Numbered from the stretch's first letter, positions 9,005-18,112 are shown. The stretch: 64,000 nucleotides of DNA from Deltaproteobacteria bacterium (GCA_019307815.1 JAFDIV010000019.1:1-64000); one strand, 5' to 3'. Notes: generated from the sequence alone by a model not told the origin. Numbers and translations are program-made.

Positions 9005-9056
9005 GATTAACTCCTAGACTAGTTTTAGACTAGTCTATCCTTGCTGAGATCATATG

Positions 9057-10691
9057 TCAATCTAATTTGCTCTTGAGAACGGGGTTAGGGACGCTATAGC
9101 ATTGCCGCCATAGGTCTCTGTAAGCTACCCACTCCTTTTCCCATTGGTTTTCATCCCAACCCAGCTCCTGTTGGCAGACGCTCTTTATGCGGTCAAGTTG
9201 GTGGAGGCCCCCGTCCTTTAAAAGGATTCCCACACGGGTTCGGCGCAATAGCAGGTCTTCCAGGTGGACAACCCCTTCTGATCTGGCAGCCCACCGAAGC
9301 TCTGCCCAGAGGGTGTCTGTGCCAGGGATGCGCTCTAGCTCATCAGCGGATGTGCTGGCAAGGAGCTCAGGGCAAAGGGAGCCGTAACGGCCACTCAAAC
9401 GTCTTCTTAAAAGGGGGCCAAGTGTTTTGGGAAAGGGGGCCTGGCCAGAAGGCGTTCTTGTCGTTGTTTTCTTTTTTTGAGAATATTTGGCCTCAAGACG
9501 GTCAGGTACCAGCTCCTTAAGGGCATCATGGGCGATGATGCGAAAGGTGGTGAGTTTGCCGCCGCCAATGGAAATGAGCCCTTTTTCCACCCAAATGGTG
9601 TGGTCGCGCTTTTCCTTGGACGGGTCTATTTTTCTCCTCTTTCTCAGATGCACAACAGGCCGCACCCCTGAATAGGTGGAAAGGATGTCCTCCTTTTTGA
9701 TTGCGAGGGAAGGAAACTGGTGGTTCACAATGGCAAGGAGGTAGGCTAGTTCTTCTTGGGTGATGTGGGGATCGGCATCCAGATCCTGTTGATGGTCCAG
9801 ATCTGTGGTCCCCACCACAGTGGCTCCCTCCCAAGGAAAGATGAATACCGGCCTGCGGTCCCAGGGGTGCATGAGGGTTATGGATTGGGCAACCGGAAGC
9901 TGCCAGAAGGGAAATACAAGGTGACTACCCCTCAAGGGCCGGATATGGGATCTGCCACTTGCCTCCTTTCGCAACCGGTCCACCCATACACCTGCGGCAT
10001 TTATAACGCCTTTGGCAAAGACCTCGGCCTCGGCCCCAGTAATGGTGTCTCGCACAACCAACCCGCAAGTCTTGCCCTTATACAGGAGCAGGCCACGGGC
10101 TTGCACATAGTTCATGGCAAGGGCACCTTTTAATGTGGCCTCCTGTATGAGACGCAATACAAGGCGGGCATCGTCGGTTACTGCATCCACAAAGCGGGTT
10201 CCACCTCGGAGACCTTTTTCCTGGATCCCAGGGGCCATCATAAGGTACTGTGAGCGCCTGAAATAATGGTGATTCCATTGACCAGCGAAAAGGTCATATA
10301 TGGACAGGAGCATATTTAGTGAAACGGGTCCTGGATATTTGTGGTGGTAATGGGAAAAGAGGAATCCAAGTGGATCCACAAGGCCCGGTAGCTCTTCAAG
10401 GAGCCTGTTTCGTTCTTTAACGGAGTCACGGCTGAGCCTGAAGTCCCCAGAGGCAAGGTACCGGAGCCCTCCATGGATCATCTTTGAGGAACGGCTGGAG
10501 GTGCCCCAGGCAAAATCCCGCTGTTCAACGAGGGCTGATTCAAGCCCAAGGGCAGTTGCTTCGCTCAAGAGCCCGGCACCGGTTATCCCCCCTCCAACGA
10601 TAAGGGTGTCCCATCCAGGCTCCCTTTTCCCTGTTTCCAGGAGCTGTGCCCAGAGCTCATCTCGTGTCTTTCCCCGCCAATAAAGGGTCAC
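9057..10691 (-). CDS. glpD: Glycerol-3-phosphate dehydrogenase (FAD, GlpD/GlpA type)
   Basis: A 544-residue flavoprotein that oxidises sn-glycerol 3-phosphate to dihydroxyacetone phosphate and passes electrons to the quinone pool at the inner membrane face. The FAD-binding GGGITGAG is near residue 33, followed by VEQRDFAWGTSSRSSKMIHGGLRY in two family blocks and a C-terminal GlpO/GlpD-type helical domain. Its product is the precursor side of alkyl-DHAP, which fits the neighbouring alkylglycerone-phosphate synthase-like gene 32 bases upstream. Full length. Confidence 0.92.
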   Translation of the reverse strand: MTLYWRGKTRDELWAQLLETGKREPGWDTLIVGGGITGAGLLSEATALGLESALVEQRDFAWGTSSRSSKMIHGGLRYLASGDFRLSRDSVKERNRLLEELPGLVDPLGFLFSHYHHKYPGPVSLNMLLSIYDLFAGQWNHHYFRRSQYLMMAPGIQEKGLRGGTRFVDAVTDDARLVLRLIQEATLKGALAMNYVQARGLLLYKGKTCGLVVRDTITGAEAEVFAKGVINAAGVWVDRLRKEASGRSHIRPLRGSHLVFPFWQLPVAQSITLMHPWDRRPVFIFPWEGATVVGTTDLDHQQDLDADPHITQEELAYLLAIVNHQFPSLAIKKEDILSTYSGVRPVVHLRKRRKIDPSKEKRDHTIWVEKGLISIGGGKLTTFRIIAHDALKELVPDRLEAKYSQKKKTTTRTPSGQAPFPKTLGPLLRRRLSGRYGSLCPELLASTSADELERIPGTDTLWAELRWAARSEGVVHLEDLLLRRTRVGILLKDGGLHQLDRIKSVCQQELGWDENQWEKEWVAYRDLWRQCYSVPNPVLKSKLD

Positions 10692-10722
10692 GTTTTACTC
10701 CCCAAATAGAACCACATTTCCA

Positions 10723-12315
10723 TCACTCCACAAGCTTACCCGGATTCATAATGCCTTGGGGGTCAAAGTGTTTACAAAGGGATGCTATGGCATCTACCCC
10801 CAGCCTGCTTTTTTCGTAGACCAGATAAGGGCGGTGGTCCGTGCCAATACCGTGGTGATGACTTATGGTGGCCCCCTGGGCCACGATTACCCTTGAAGCC
10901 GCGTCTTTGGCCCGTGCCCATTGCCGAAACGTCTGTTCATAGGTTGATGCCACGGGAAAAAGATAGGTGGTATAAATACTTGAGCCCTGTGGATAAAGAT
11001 GGGAGAGGTGAGAAAAGACTAGGCACTTTTGACCTTCTGCAGAGAAAGCCGAATAAATGGCCTTTTCAATGCCCACCATCAGATGGTCAACCTGGTCCCA
11101 AGTGGTGGCTGTCTCCAGGGTATCAATACCATAGCCCATTTCCCACAGGGTGTTTCTCAGGTAGGCCGAGCGAAAACGGTTTTCGGCCCATTTTCCTCCA
11201 AGGATGCGGTTGATGGCCTTACCAGCCGACGGTCTGAAGAGCCTGAAGGCATCCCTGAGGGTTTGTTTGTGGAGGCGTTTTGTGCCGGAGACCGCAAAGG
11301 TAAGCATGCACTTTTCCTCCTTTGCCCCTTTGAAGGAAAGCAATTTTTCCAGGATTGACACCGTAATTTTTCCGCCCCCAAGATTGAGGAAGGTCCTTGT
11401 CTCGGTATGGTTGCTCAGCCTGAGCATGGAAAGCCGCAGCCCTGTGCGTAGTGCACACCTAACACGCTCGAGCCCGGTTTGCCAGTCCGGGAAGAAGAGC
11501 ACGTGGAAGCTTTCCCGTTGGGGTAGCGGCTGTATACGTACTATAACCTCTGTCAAGATACCAAGCCTGCCTTCAGAGCCCAACACCATATCTCGGAGAT
11601 CAGGGCCTGCGGCCGATGCAGGAAAGGGCGGCAGCCTTACCGTGCCCTCCGGTGTCTCCAGGGTGCCCCCTGCAAACAGGCGCTCAATGCGGCCGTAGTA
11701 AAGGGACTGCTGTCCGCTTGACCGGGTGGCGACCCAGCCCCCCAAGGTGCTGTACTCAAATGATTGGGGGTAGTGGCCCAGGGTGTAGCTATGTGCCCTC
11801 AGTTGAGCCTCGATATCAGGGCCCGCCGCACCTGCACCGAATGTGGCCAAAAGGCTCTGCTCATCCAGGTCCAGAAGCCTGTTCATCCTTCCCATATTAA
11901 TGGTCAAGATAGGGCGGTCATCCTTTTGCGGGTTGATGTGCCCTACAACACTGGTGCCGCCGCCGTAAGGGATTACAGCGATTCCATTGGTTTTGGCAAA
12001 GGCAAGGAGTTTTCTTACTTGTTGGCTATCCTCTGAGAATACCACGCCATCGGGAAAGGTTCCAATGTTGCCACTGTGCAATGCCAGCCAGTCAGGAAAG
12101 CTCTGGCCCCTTGCATGCCGGATCCGCTGTTCTGGGTCCTTTATGATCAGGGGATGGTCAGGGAGGCGGGAAGGGGGAACCTTGGTGAGGACATCCTCTA
12201 GGCGCGCATCGGGTAAGGGCGTTGGCTTGCCTATTGCCTGTGCCAGGAATTCTGTGGCACCCTTTGGCAAAGGGACAGATATGGATTCATCGCCCCAACC
12301 GTTCCACCGTCTCAT
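10723..12315 (-). CDS. Alkylglycerone-phosphate synthase-like flavoprotein
   Basis: A 530-residue FAD enzyme of the vanillyl-alcohol-oxidase superfamily that most resembles alkyldihydroxyacetonephosphate synthase, which swaps the acyl group of acyl-DHAP for a fatty alcohol to make the ether bond. It begins MRRWNGWGDE as this family does, and shows RHARGQSFPDW, the FAD-binding GGGTSVVGH, TLGGWVATRSSGQ and the triple-histidine active-site motif ATISHHHGIG near the end. The GlpD and kinase genes downstream supply DHAP chemistry. Ether lipids are known in several sulfate reducers and myxobacteria. It overlaps the GNAT gene by 29 bases. A different hydroxyacid or alkyl substrate cannot be excluded. 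Confidence 0.82.
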   Translation of the reverse strand: MRRWNGWGDESISVPLPKGATEFLAQAIGKPTPLPDARLEDVLTKVPPSRLPDHPLIIKDPEQRIRHARGQSFPDWLALHSGNIGTFPDGVVFSEDSQQVRKLLAFAKTNGIAVIPYGGGTSVVGHINPQKDDRPILTINMGRMNRLLDLDEQSLLATFGAGAAGPDIEAQLRAHSYTLGHYPQSFEYSTLGGWVATRSSGQQSLYYGRIERLFAGGTLETPEGTVRLPPFPASAAGPDLRDMVLGSEGRLGILTEVIVRIQPLPQRESFHVLFFPDWQTGLERVRCALRTGLRLSMLRLSNHTETRTFLNLGGGKITVSILEKLLSFKGAKEEKCMLTFAVSGTKRLHKQTLRDAFRLFRPSAGKAINRILGGKWAENRFRSAYLRNTLWEMGYGIDTLETATTWDQVDHLMVGIEKAIYSAFSAEGQKCLVFSHLSHLYPQGSSIYTTYLFPVASTYEQTFRQWARAKDAASRVIVAQGATISHHHGIGTDHRPYLVYEKSRLGVDAIASLCKHFDPQGIMNPGKLVE

Positions 12316-12817
12316 GGGTGTCCCATTGAAATAGTTGTTCTGTAACCTCTATTCCCCACTGCTTGCCCTTTTGTTGCTTGGCGAGTTTGAATCCCACGCT
12401 TTCATAGAGGTGGCGCGCTGCATCCAATCCCTCAAATGTCCAGAGGTATATCTTTTGATAGTGCTTTTTGTGGCTAAAGGCAATGGCTTCATTCAAAAGC
12501 CTTTTGCCTATACCTCTGCCCATAAAGGGTTCTGAGACAATAAACCATCGGAGGTGGGCACCTTCATTATGGGCTTGCTGGCCGTCTATTACAATGGATC
12601 CTTGTATTTGGTTGTCAATCCAGGCAGTGAGGAGCAGATCCTTGTCAGGATCGTATCTCAGTATGAACTGGGAAAGCTCGGAGGCCACCTTGGCCTCGAA
12701 AAACGCGCCAAAGCCCCAGTGGGTGCTGTAATAGGTGGCGTGGAGCTCAACGATGCGGCTTATGGTTCCTGGGTGATAATTCTTCTTTAAACTAAAATTG
12801 GTTTCTTGTAACGCCAT
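12287..12817 (-). CDS. GNAT N-acetyltransferase
   Basis: A 176-residue GNAT-fold acyltransferase. The acetyl-CoA-binding motif A is FMGRGIGKRLLNEA near residue 117, followed by the beta5-alpha4 segment KIYLWTFEGLDAARHLYESVGF. The substrate is unknown. It is the first gene of the minus-strand glycerol/ether-lipid cluster and its 3' end overlaps the synthase start, so the two are likely cotranscribed; a link to lipid or protein acylation is only inferred. Confidence 0.87.
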   Translation of the reverse strand: MALQETNFSLKKNYHPGTISRIVELHATYYSTHWGFGAFFEAKVASELSQFILRYDPDKDLLLTAWIDNQIQGSIVIDGQQAHNEGAHLRWFIVSEPFMGRGIGKRLLNEAIAFSHKKHYQKIYLWTFEGLDAARHLYESVGFKLAKQQKGKQWGIEVTEQLFQWDTHETVERLGR

Positions 12818-12976
12818 GGTTTTTAAAAAGTTTCTAGAATAATGGCAGTCGCCACATAATGAATACAGAGCGGGCTGGCCGCGGGATTTGCGTCACTAAA
12901 ATAGGTACAATATTCCGGATTTGTGGTCAATAATCGTGAGAAAATTGCCAAGATCCAAAAAGGGAGTATTGGAGTA

Positions 12977-13019
12977 TTGACAAAGGCGATGGCGATGTAA
13001 TATTATTACTAGTATTACA
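12977..13019 (+). promoter_or_regulatory. Promoter with overlapping operator of AbrB-PIN module
   Basis: A -35 box TTGACA (12977-12982) is followed after 18 bases by a -10 box TATTAT (13001-13006). An inverted repeat with arms TGTAATA and TATTACA spans 12996-13019 and covers the -10 box. The antitoxin ATG follows 20 bases later. This is the layout expected for autorepression by the AbrB-type antitoxin. Confidence 0.7.
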
Positions 13020-13038
13020 GATAACTGGAGGAATATAA

Positions 13039-13266
13039 ATGCGGGTAACAGTCAAAGGTCAGGTGACTATCCCCCAAGATATTCGCAAGAAAATGGGAAT
13101 CACTCCCGGCTGCGAGGTTATATTCAAGGAGGACAAGGGTCGGGTGTATTTGGTGAAGGCAAGAAGGCGAGAGGGGGGAACTTCTCATTTTAGAAAGTTG
13201 AGGGGAATAGCAACGGTCAAGATGACAACCGATGAAATTATGGCCCTGACAAGAGGAAACAAATGA
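13039..13266 (+). CDS. AbrB/MazE-type antitoxin (swapped-hairpin)
   Basis: A 75-residue DNA-binding protein opening with RVTVKGQVTIPQDIRKKMGI, the signature swapped-hairpin AbrB fold of VapB-type antitoxins. The C-terminal DEIMALTRG segment is the usual toxin-binding end. It overlaps the PIN toxin by 4 bases and sits behind a promoter whose -10 box is covered by an inverted repeat. A GGAGGA lies upstream of the ATG. Confidence 0.9.
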   Translation: MRVTVKGQVTIPQDIRKKMGITPGCEVIFKEDKGRVYLVKARRREGGTSHFRKLRGIATVKMTTDEIMALTRGNK

Positions 13267-13667
13267 AAGGGGCCCTGGTTGATTCAAATGTTATTTTAGA
13301 TCTTTTCTTAGATGACCCTGCCTGGGCGGACTGGTCAGAGAGAACCTTGGAAAGATATTTAGGCCGCTCCATCTTATACATTAACCCTATAATCTATTCC
13401 GAAGTATCTATCGCTTTTAATTTAATTGAGGAATTGGAGGCAGCCATAGCAAGAACAGGGTTTCAGATGTTGGAAATACCTAAAGAGGCCTTGTTTTTGG
13501 CTGGGAAAGTTTTTTTGAAGTACAGGAGACGAGGGGGCGTAAAGAGATCCCCTTTACCAGATTTCTATATAGGAGCCCAAGCTGCAGTGCTCGATTTGGA
13601 ATTGATTACAAGAGACGTATCAAGGTATAGATCATATTTCCCAACCGTTAATCTTATAACACCCTAG
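13263..13667 (+). CDS. PIN-domain toxin (VapC)
   Basis: A 134-residue PIN-domain ribonuclease. Acidic residues lie in ALVDSNVILDLF, in IIYSEVSIAF and in PLPDFYIGAQAAV, with LITRDVSRYRSYFP at the end, the pattern of the VapC subgroup coupled to AbrB antitoxins. Translation overlaps the antitoxin gene by 4 bases. Confidence 0.9.
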   Translation: MKGALVDSNVILDLFLDDPAWADWSERTLERYLGRSILYINPIIYSEVSIAFNLIEELEAAIARTGFQMLEIPKEALFLAGKVFLKYRRRGGVKRSPLPDFYIGAQAAVLDLELITRDVSRYRSYFPTVNLITP

Positions 13668-13699
13668 TATTTGGAGGTGTGCAGAAAGGAGGAAGCCAG

Positions 13700-14275
13700 A
13701 TGAACGAGAGCATCCCAACACGTGAGCAGGCATATGAGCTGCTTACAAGATACAACAAGAATGAGAGTCTCATAAAGCACGCACTTGCCGTAGAGGGGGT
13801 GATGCGGTACTTTGCCAGAAAATATGGTGAGGATGAAGAGAAATGGGGGATCATCGGGCTTGTACATGACCTTGACTATGAAAAGTATCCTGACCAGCAC
13901 TGCCGTAAGTCAGAAGAAATCTTGCGCGAAGAAGGATGGCCAGAGGAGTACATACGGGCGGTTATCAGCCATGGGTGGGGTATTTGCTCGGATGTGAAGC
14001 CGGAGACCAGGCTTGAAAAGGTCCTCTATGCCATTGATGAATTGACTGGCCTGATTGTGGCTGCCGCATTGGTAAGGCCATCAAAGAGTGTCATGGACCT
14101 CAAGGCAAAGTCTATTAAGAAAAAATGGAAAGAGAAACGGTTTGCTGCTGGGGTGGATCGCTCCATTATTGAAAAGGGGGCTGAAATGCTGGGCGTGGAT
14201 CTCAGCGAGCTTATTACTGATACCATAATGGGAATGCGCGAGGTGGCCGAGGCAATTGGGTTGGCAGGGCACTAG
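13700..14275 (+). CDS. HD-domain phosphohydrolase
   Basis: A 191-residue HD-superfamily protein. The metal-binding histidine/aspartate pair is in IIGLVHDLDYEKYPDQH, preceded by an upstream histidine in SLIKHALAVEGVMRYFA, and followed by the ISHGWG histidine. Such stand-alone HD proteins hydrolyse phosphate esters, often nucleotides; the substrate is unknown here. The start at 13700 was chosen because AAAGGAGG lies 6 bases upstream. It is separated from the toxin by a short gap and may be transcribed with it or alone. Confidence 0.85.
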   Translation: MNESIPTREQAYELLTRYNKNESLIKHALAVEGVMRYFARKYGEDEEKWGIIGLVHDLDYEKYPDQHCRKSEEILREEGWPEEYIRAVISHGWGICSDVKPETRLEKVLYAIDELTGLIVAAALVRPSKSVMDLKAKSIKKKWKEKRFAAGVDRSIIEKGAEMLGVDLSELITDTIMGMREVAEAIGLAGH

Positions 14276-14969
14276 AAACGACAATAGGACTATAAACCTA
14301 ACCCGGATAAAGCAAAAATGACAAATGTCAAAGTTCAAACCTGCCATTGGCAGGTAAATGTCAAATGAAATCCAAATGCCTCAATGACAACTCATATCTC
14401 AGTCCACAGGTGTCCAAGATGATTTTGGATTGAAAAGCTAAGCTATCAAGTACATTCCCATGACTCAGGGAAACGGCATAATCCCTTTCTGTCTGCCGCC
14501 ATGCACTGCGGGTCAAGCACTTACTTGTGCGGTTACGTTTAGGGTGTAAAATGTCGTTTCGACCGAAGGGAGAAATCTTAGGATTTCTCGTCCCCGCCTG
14601 ACCGCATGGCGGGCAGGGCTGACACTCCTCGAAATGACAGGATTGTCGTTACTGAAAGTGAGTGCTCGACACGCCGCTTTGAGAACATCCCCTGACTGCA
14701 GCAGGCAGGCGTTCCACTGCTTCCAATGGAAATCTGTTTTTAGACAGGCGTGATTTCAGTCACATGATTACTGCTGTAATAGGCGGACAAGGCAACTAGA
14801 GAGCGGGGTCGACTTCTCGTTCATTCGATCATTTGATATTTGACATTGATTTGGCCTTTGGGTTTTGGAATTTGACATTCAATGTGTCATCAGAGAAACT
14901 TTGTGTTCGTTTTAAGCGCAAAATTATTTATAAGGTGCTAGGGAGAAAGCGTTTGAGGAGGTTTTGGAA
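14276..14969. other. Non-coding, repeat-rich region
   Basis: About 690 bases without a credible gene. The outer parts carry AAATGTCAAA-type words near 14320-14360 and their complements near 14835-14885, so the block has loosely inverted ends. The middle holds the palindromic element described separately at 14552-14639. It reads like decayed or non-autonomous repeat DNA rather than a regulatory region, apart from the last 30 bases that carry the GAGGAGG site of the next gene. Confidence 0.5.
14552..14639. repeat. 88-bp palindromic intergenic element
   Basis: The ends TGTCGTTTCGA and TCGAAATGACA are inverted copies differing by one base. Inside are two further hairpins: GAGAAATC/GATTTCTC at 14570-14589 and CCCGCC/GGCGGG at 14593-14613. 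This triple-hairpin layout resembles the dispersed REP/BIME-like elements common between deltaproteobacterial genes. Only one copy is in the window. Confidence 0.6.
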
Positions 14970-15743
14970 ATGGCAGATGTGATCGACTATAAGATATATG
15001 GCGATGATATGCAGATAGTGGAAGTGGAGCTGGATTCGGGTGAGGGTATTCGGGCAGAGGCCGGTGCCATGATGTATATGGAAGAAGGGATAGAAATGCA
15101 GACCTCTACAGGAGGAGGCCTTTTCAGGGGATTCAAGCGGATACTCACCGGAGAAAGCTTTTTTATCACCACCTTCCTGAACAATGGACAAGGAAAGGGA
15201 CATGTGGCCTTTGGAGCCCCCTATCCGGGCAAGATTATTCCCCTGGACCTGAGCCGGCTTGGAGGGAGTTTCTTGTGCCAGAAGGACGCCTTTCTCTGTG
15301 CCGCAAGGGGGATAGAGATTGAGGTGGCCTTTACCAAGAGGATCGGGGCAGGGCTTTTCGGGGGCGAGGGTTTTATACTCCAGAGGCTTGAGGGCGATGG
15401 CCTAGCATTTGTTCATGCCGGTGGAACCATTATCGAACGAGACCTGAAACCCGGCGAGCGCCTAAGGGTGGACACAGGCTGTTTGGTAGCATTTGCACCC
15501 ACGGTGGACTACGACATACAGTTCGTGGGGGGATTCAAGAATGCCCTTTTCGGCGGCGAAGGCATGTTTCTGGCCCAAATGACAGGCCCCGGGCATGTAT
15601 ATCTCCAAAGCCTTCCCTTTTCCCGCCTGGCCGACCGGATTTATGCGGCTGCTCGCTACCAACAAAGGGGTGAAAGCAAGGGAATTGGCGGAATCGGTGG
15701 AGGACTCCTGGGGGGCCTTTTGGGTGGGGATGAGGATTATTAG
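14970..15743 (+). CDS. AIM24/TIGR00266 family protein
   Basis: A 257-residue member of the AIM24-like family, tryptophan-RNA-binding-attenuator-like beta folds of unknown biochemical function. Typical features are the [15 protein letters not shown] stretch near the start, repeated Gly-rich strands such as [19 protein letters not shown], and a C-terminal glycine-rich tail ([16 protein letters not shown]) that is often seen in this family. The ATG at 14970 has GAGGAGG 8 bases upstream and is preferred over a TTG two codons earlier. No operon partner. Confidence 0.85.
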   Translation: MADVIDYKIYGDDMQIVEVELDSGEGIRAEAGAMMYMEEGIEMQTSTGGGLFRGFKRILTGESFFITTFLNNGQGKGHVAFGAPYPGKIIPLDLSRLGGSFLCQKDAFLCAARGIEIEVAFTKRIGAGLFGGEGFILQRLEGDGLAFVHAGGTIIERDLKPGERLRVDTGCLVAFAPTVDYDIQFVGGFKNALFGGEGMFLAQMTGPGHVYLQSLPFSRLADRIYAAARYQQRGESKGIGGIGGGLLGGLLGGDEDY

Positions 15744-16032
15744 GATCAACAGCGTCCACAACATCGGTGCCATCCATTCTTTACTCACCCTCCTTGCTTA
15801 ACCTTGTCCTTGATGGCGATTTGAATGACCTAAGATGCTTTTCCCAGGAACAGACCTTGACTAACTTGGAGGCATTTGTGGAGATGCTTGCCCAAGTAAA
15901 ATAGGGAATCAAAGAATTTGATCCTGTCCTGAGTGGTGGGGTCAGCATGTCTTAATTTCTATTATGTTGACAGACATACTATTTTGAACTATTGTTTTAA
16001 TGTAGTATGCAAATCCTCAAAAGGAGGATAAG

Positions 16033-16380
16033 ATGATAGACGTTCAGCTAAGGGGTTACAAATTCAAGGTAAGTCCAGAGGAAGTGATACAACTTGCAAG
16101 AAAACTTCCTCCAAGCAAGGGAAGGAAATATGCTGCTCTTGTTGATGGTAAGGCATTTTCACCAAAGGAAATCGTGGCCCATCTGATTGAGGCAAAAAAT
16201 ATCCCTTTGACAAAGTTGGATTTTACGACAATGGATGCGGCAAGGATCTTAAGACGGCTCGGATTTGAAACCCGAGATTTGTCCAATGATAAATGCCAGA
16301 AAAAGTCCTTATTGTCATTTGCGGGGATCGTGTCATTGGGTGGTGATAGCTTGAAAGAAGGTGAAGCGTGGTATGAGTAA
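16033..16380 (+). CDS. Putative antitoxin upstream of PIN toxin
   Basis: A 115-residue protein I cannot place in a named family. Its position just ahead of a PIN toxin with an 8-base overlap, and its C-terminal FAGIVSLGGDSLKEGEAWYE, which has the FAG-I-S...E-x-W/Y character of VapB toxin-binding tails, make it a likely antitoxin. The N-terminal half would hold the DNA-binding part. An AAAGGAGG site precedes the ATG. Between 15744 and 16032 no gene is supported, though a short frame ending in LEAFVEMLAQVK may be a remnant. Confidence 0.6.
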   Translation: MIDVQLRGYKFKVSPEEVIQLARKLPPSKGRKYAALVDGKAFSPKEIVAHLIEAKNIPLTKLDFTTMDAARILRRLGFETRDLSNDKCQKKSLLSFAGIVSLGGDSLKEGEAWYE

Positions 16381-16798
16381 GATTATTCTCGACACTAATG
16401 TGTTAGTTGCGTTATTGGACAATAAGGATGTCCATCACCAAAGTGCTGTGAGACTCGTGGGGAGACTAGAGAACGAACGACAGCAATTTGTGTTGATGGA
16501 TTGTATCTTGGTAGAGCTCTATTCTGTTATAGCAAGGAGGAGCAAAGAAAAGGGATATGATTTTTCCCAAATTTTCCCGCAAATCTTCCGGCTAGAAAAG
16601 ATGTATCATGTGATTATGGCATATGGTTACAGAGAAAAACAGCATAGGAAGGTCCTGGATCTCATGCTTTCTTCTAAAGGCGCGCTAAATTATCATGATG
16701 CCCTTATAAGCCTTGCAATGAAAAGGGAAAGGATTAGGAAGATCGCCACATTTGACAGGGACTTTGCTGTGATTGATTGGGTGGAGGTTGAGAACTAG
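16373..16798 (+). CDS. PIN-domain toxin
   Basis: A 141-residue PIN-domain ribonuclease. It has ILDTNVLVALLDNKD at the start, CILVELYSVIARR in the middle, and NYHDALISLAM with IATFDRDF near the end, giving the four conserved acidic positions. The start at 16373 overlaps the putative antitoxin gene by 8 bases; an in-frame start four codons earlier is possible. Confidence 0.88.
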   Translation: MSKIILDTNVLVALLDNKDVHHQSAVRLVGRLENERQQFVLMDCILVELYSVIARRSKEKGYDFSQIFPQIFRLEKMYHVIMAYGYREKQHRKVLDLMLSSKGALNYHDALISLAMKRERIRKIATFDRDFAVIDWVEVEN

Positions 16799-16870
16799 GA
16801 ATCTTTGACAGGCGTTCGGTTTCTATCTCTCTATAATATGCTGCAATGTGGTGATGTGCAAACACATTTT

Positions 16871-18040
16871 TCATATTTCGAAAAGATCCCTGGGGCTCTT
16901 GGTCAAGATTTGATTTCCGTTGTTAGTGACCAGGATCATATCTTCTAACTTAACCACCCCCACATTTTCATCCATCATATGCATATCTAAAGCCAAGACA
17001 AAACCGTCGGAGATCTGTGAGTTATTGTAGGTTGATAGTATGGGTGGTTCATTTAACTCCAATCCAATGCCATGGCCAATCATCCGGCTTTTTCTTCCTT
17101 TCCCGAAGTTCAAGAAGGCATCTGCAATCTTGAGCTCTTTGGATTTTCCTATGGCCATTTGATAAATTTGACTGCACGTCATACCAGGCGTGATTTCCCC
17201 AATCAGGTAATCAGCGATCTCCTTCAGCTTGCCATACAGCGTCTTAACTTTTTGAGGGGCCTTTCCTAAAATATAGGTTCTTGTCTGATCCGCATGGTAC
17301 CCATTCACTAAGGTAGGGACATCGATTATGATCAGATCCCCCTTTGAGATGGGTCTTCTTGAGGGGCCAGCTGGCACTGAAGCGCTCAAACCCACCCCGG
17401 TGATAGTATAAACGGCTCCGCTAACCTTGTATAAATTCGGCCCAGAGGCAATAGGGCCCGTACTCATAAAGAAATCAGGTTGCCTTATGAAGAATGTTCC
17501 CTCATGTCCCGCTAGTCTATGAGCGTTTTCCACGGCTGCCGCCAGCTCAAGCTCGGTAATGCCTTCTTTTAGGGTTAATAATGCTGCTTTGTGTCCGGCG
17601 TCCATGACTTCACAGGCTTTTTTGAGCTTATGGACCTCGGAGGCATCTTTTGTTTGTCTTTGCTCCAGTATCAGTGGGGAGACATTTACGAACTCAAAGT
17701 CGGAGAATACCTCCTGGTATTCCTGCATTTGGGTCGCTGGCAAGACATCCATTTCAGTGCCAATTTTCTTCTTTTTAATCTTGGCGCATATTTCTCTGTA
17801 AATATTGGCCAGTTTTCCTTCCTCTTTTATCTTGTCTCTTTCTATAAAGACCTCATCTAATGCAAATTCAAGGCCTCTCCTGACAAACAAGATGTACTCT
17901 TCGGGCGAAACAAAAAGATAGGAAGGCTGTGCCGTGCCTGTGTAATAGAATACATCGCGGGAATAAAAGAGCAGGACTGCCCCAAGTCTCTGCTCAACTA
18001 TTTTTTCCTGCAGAAATCTAATCCTCCCTTTCCGTTCCAT
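16871..18040 (-). CDS. M24 family metallopeptidase (Xaa-Pro aminopeptidase-like)
   Basis: A 389-residue protein with the creatinase N-terminal domain (1-130) and a pita-bread M24 domain. Metal ligands expected in M24 are visible: the aspartates of LIIDVPTLVNGYHADQTRTY, the histidine of MIGHGIGLELNEPP and the glutamate of VVKLEDMI. It would cleave X-Pro peptides or be a related hydrolase such as a creatinase. A TetR regulator is encoded upstream on the same strand and an ACCG-type operator lies between them, so the peptidase may be part of that regulon. Confidence 0.85.
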   Translation of the reverse strand: MERKGRIRFLQEKIVEQRLGAVLLFYSRDVFYYTGTAQPSYLFVSPEEYILFVRRGLEFALDEVFIERDKIKEEGKLANIYREICAKIKKKKIGTEMDVLPATQMQEYQEVFSDFEFVNVSPLILEQRQTKDASEVHKLKKACEVMDAGHKAALLTLKEGITELELAAAVENAHRLAGHEGTFFIRQPDFFMSTGPIASGPNLYKVSGAVYTITGVGLSASVPAGPSRRPISKGDLIIIDVPTLVNGYHADQTRTYILGKAPQKVKTLYGKLKEIADYLIGEITPGMTCSQIYQMAIGKSKELKIADAFLNFGKGRKSRMIGHGIGLELNEPPILSTYNNSQISDGFVLALDMHMMDENVGVVKLEDMILVTNNGNQILTKSPRDLFEI

Positions 18041-18112
18041 ATATGCCCCCTTTTTTGGTTTTTGGCAGAGGTTCTTGAAGGTTGAAGATTTCCCCTGCGA
18101 ACAAATATTAAG

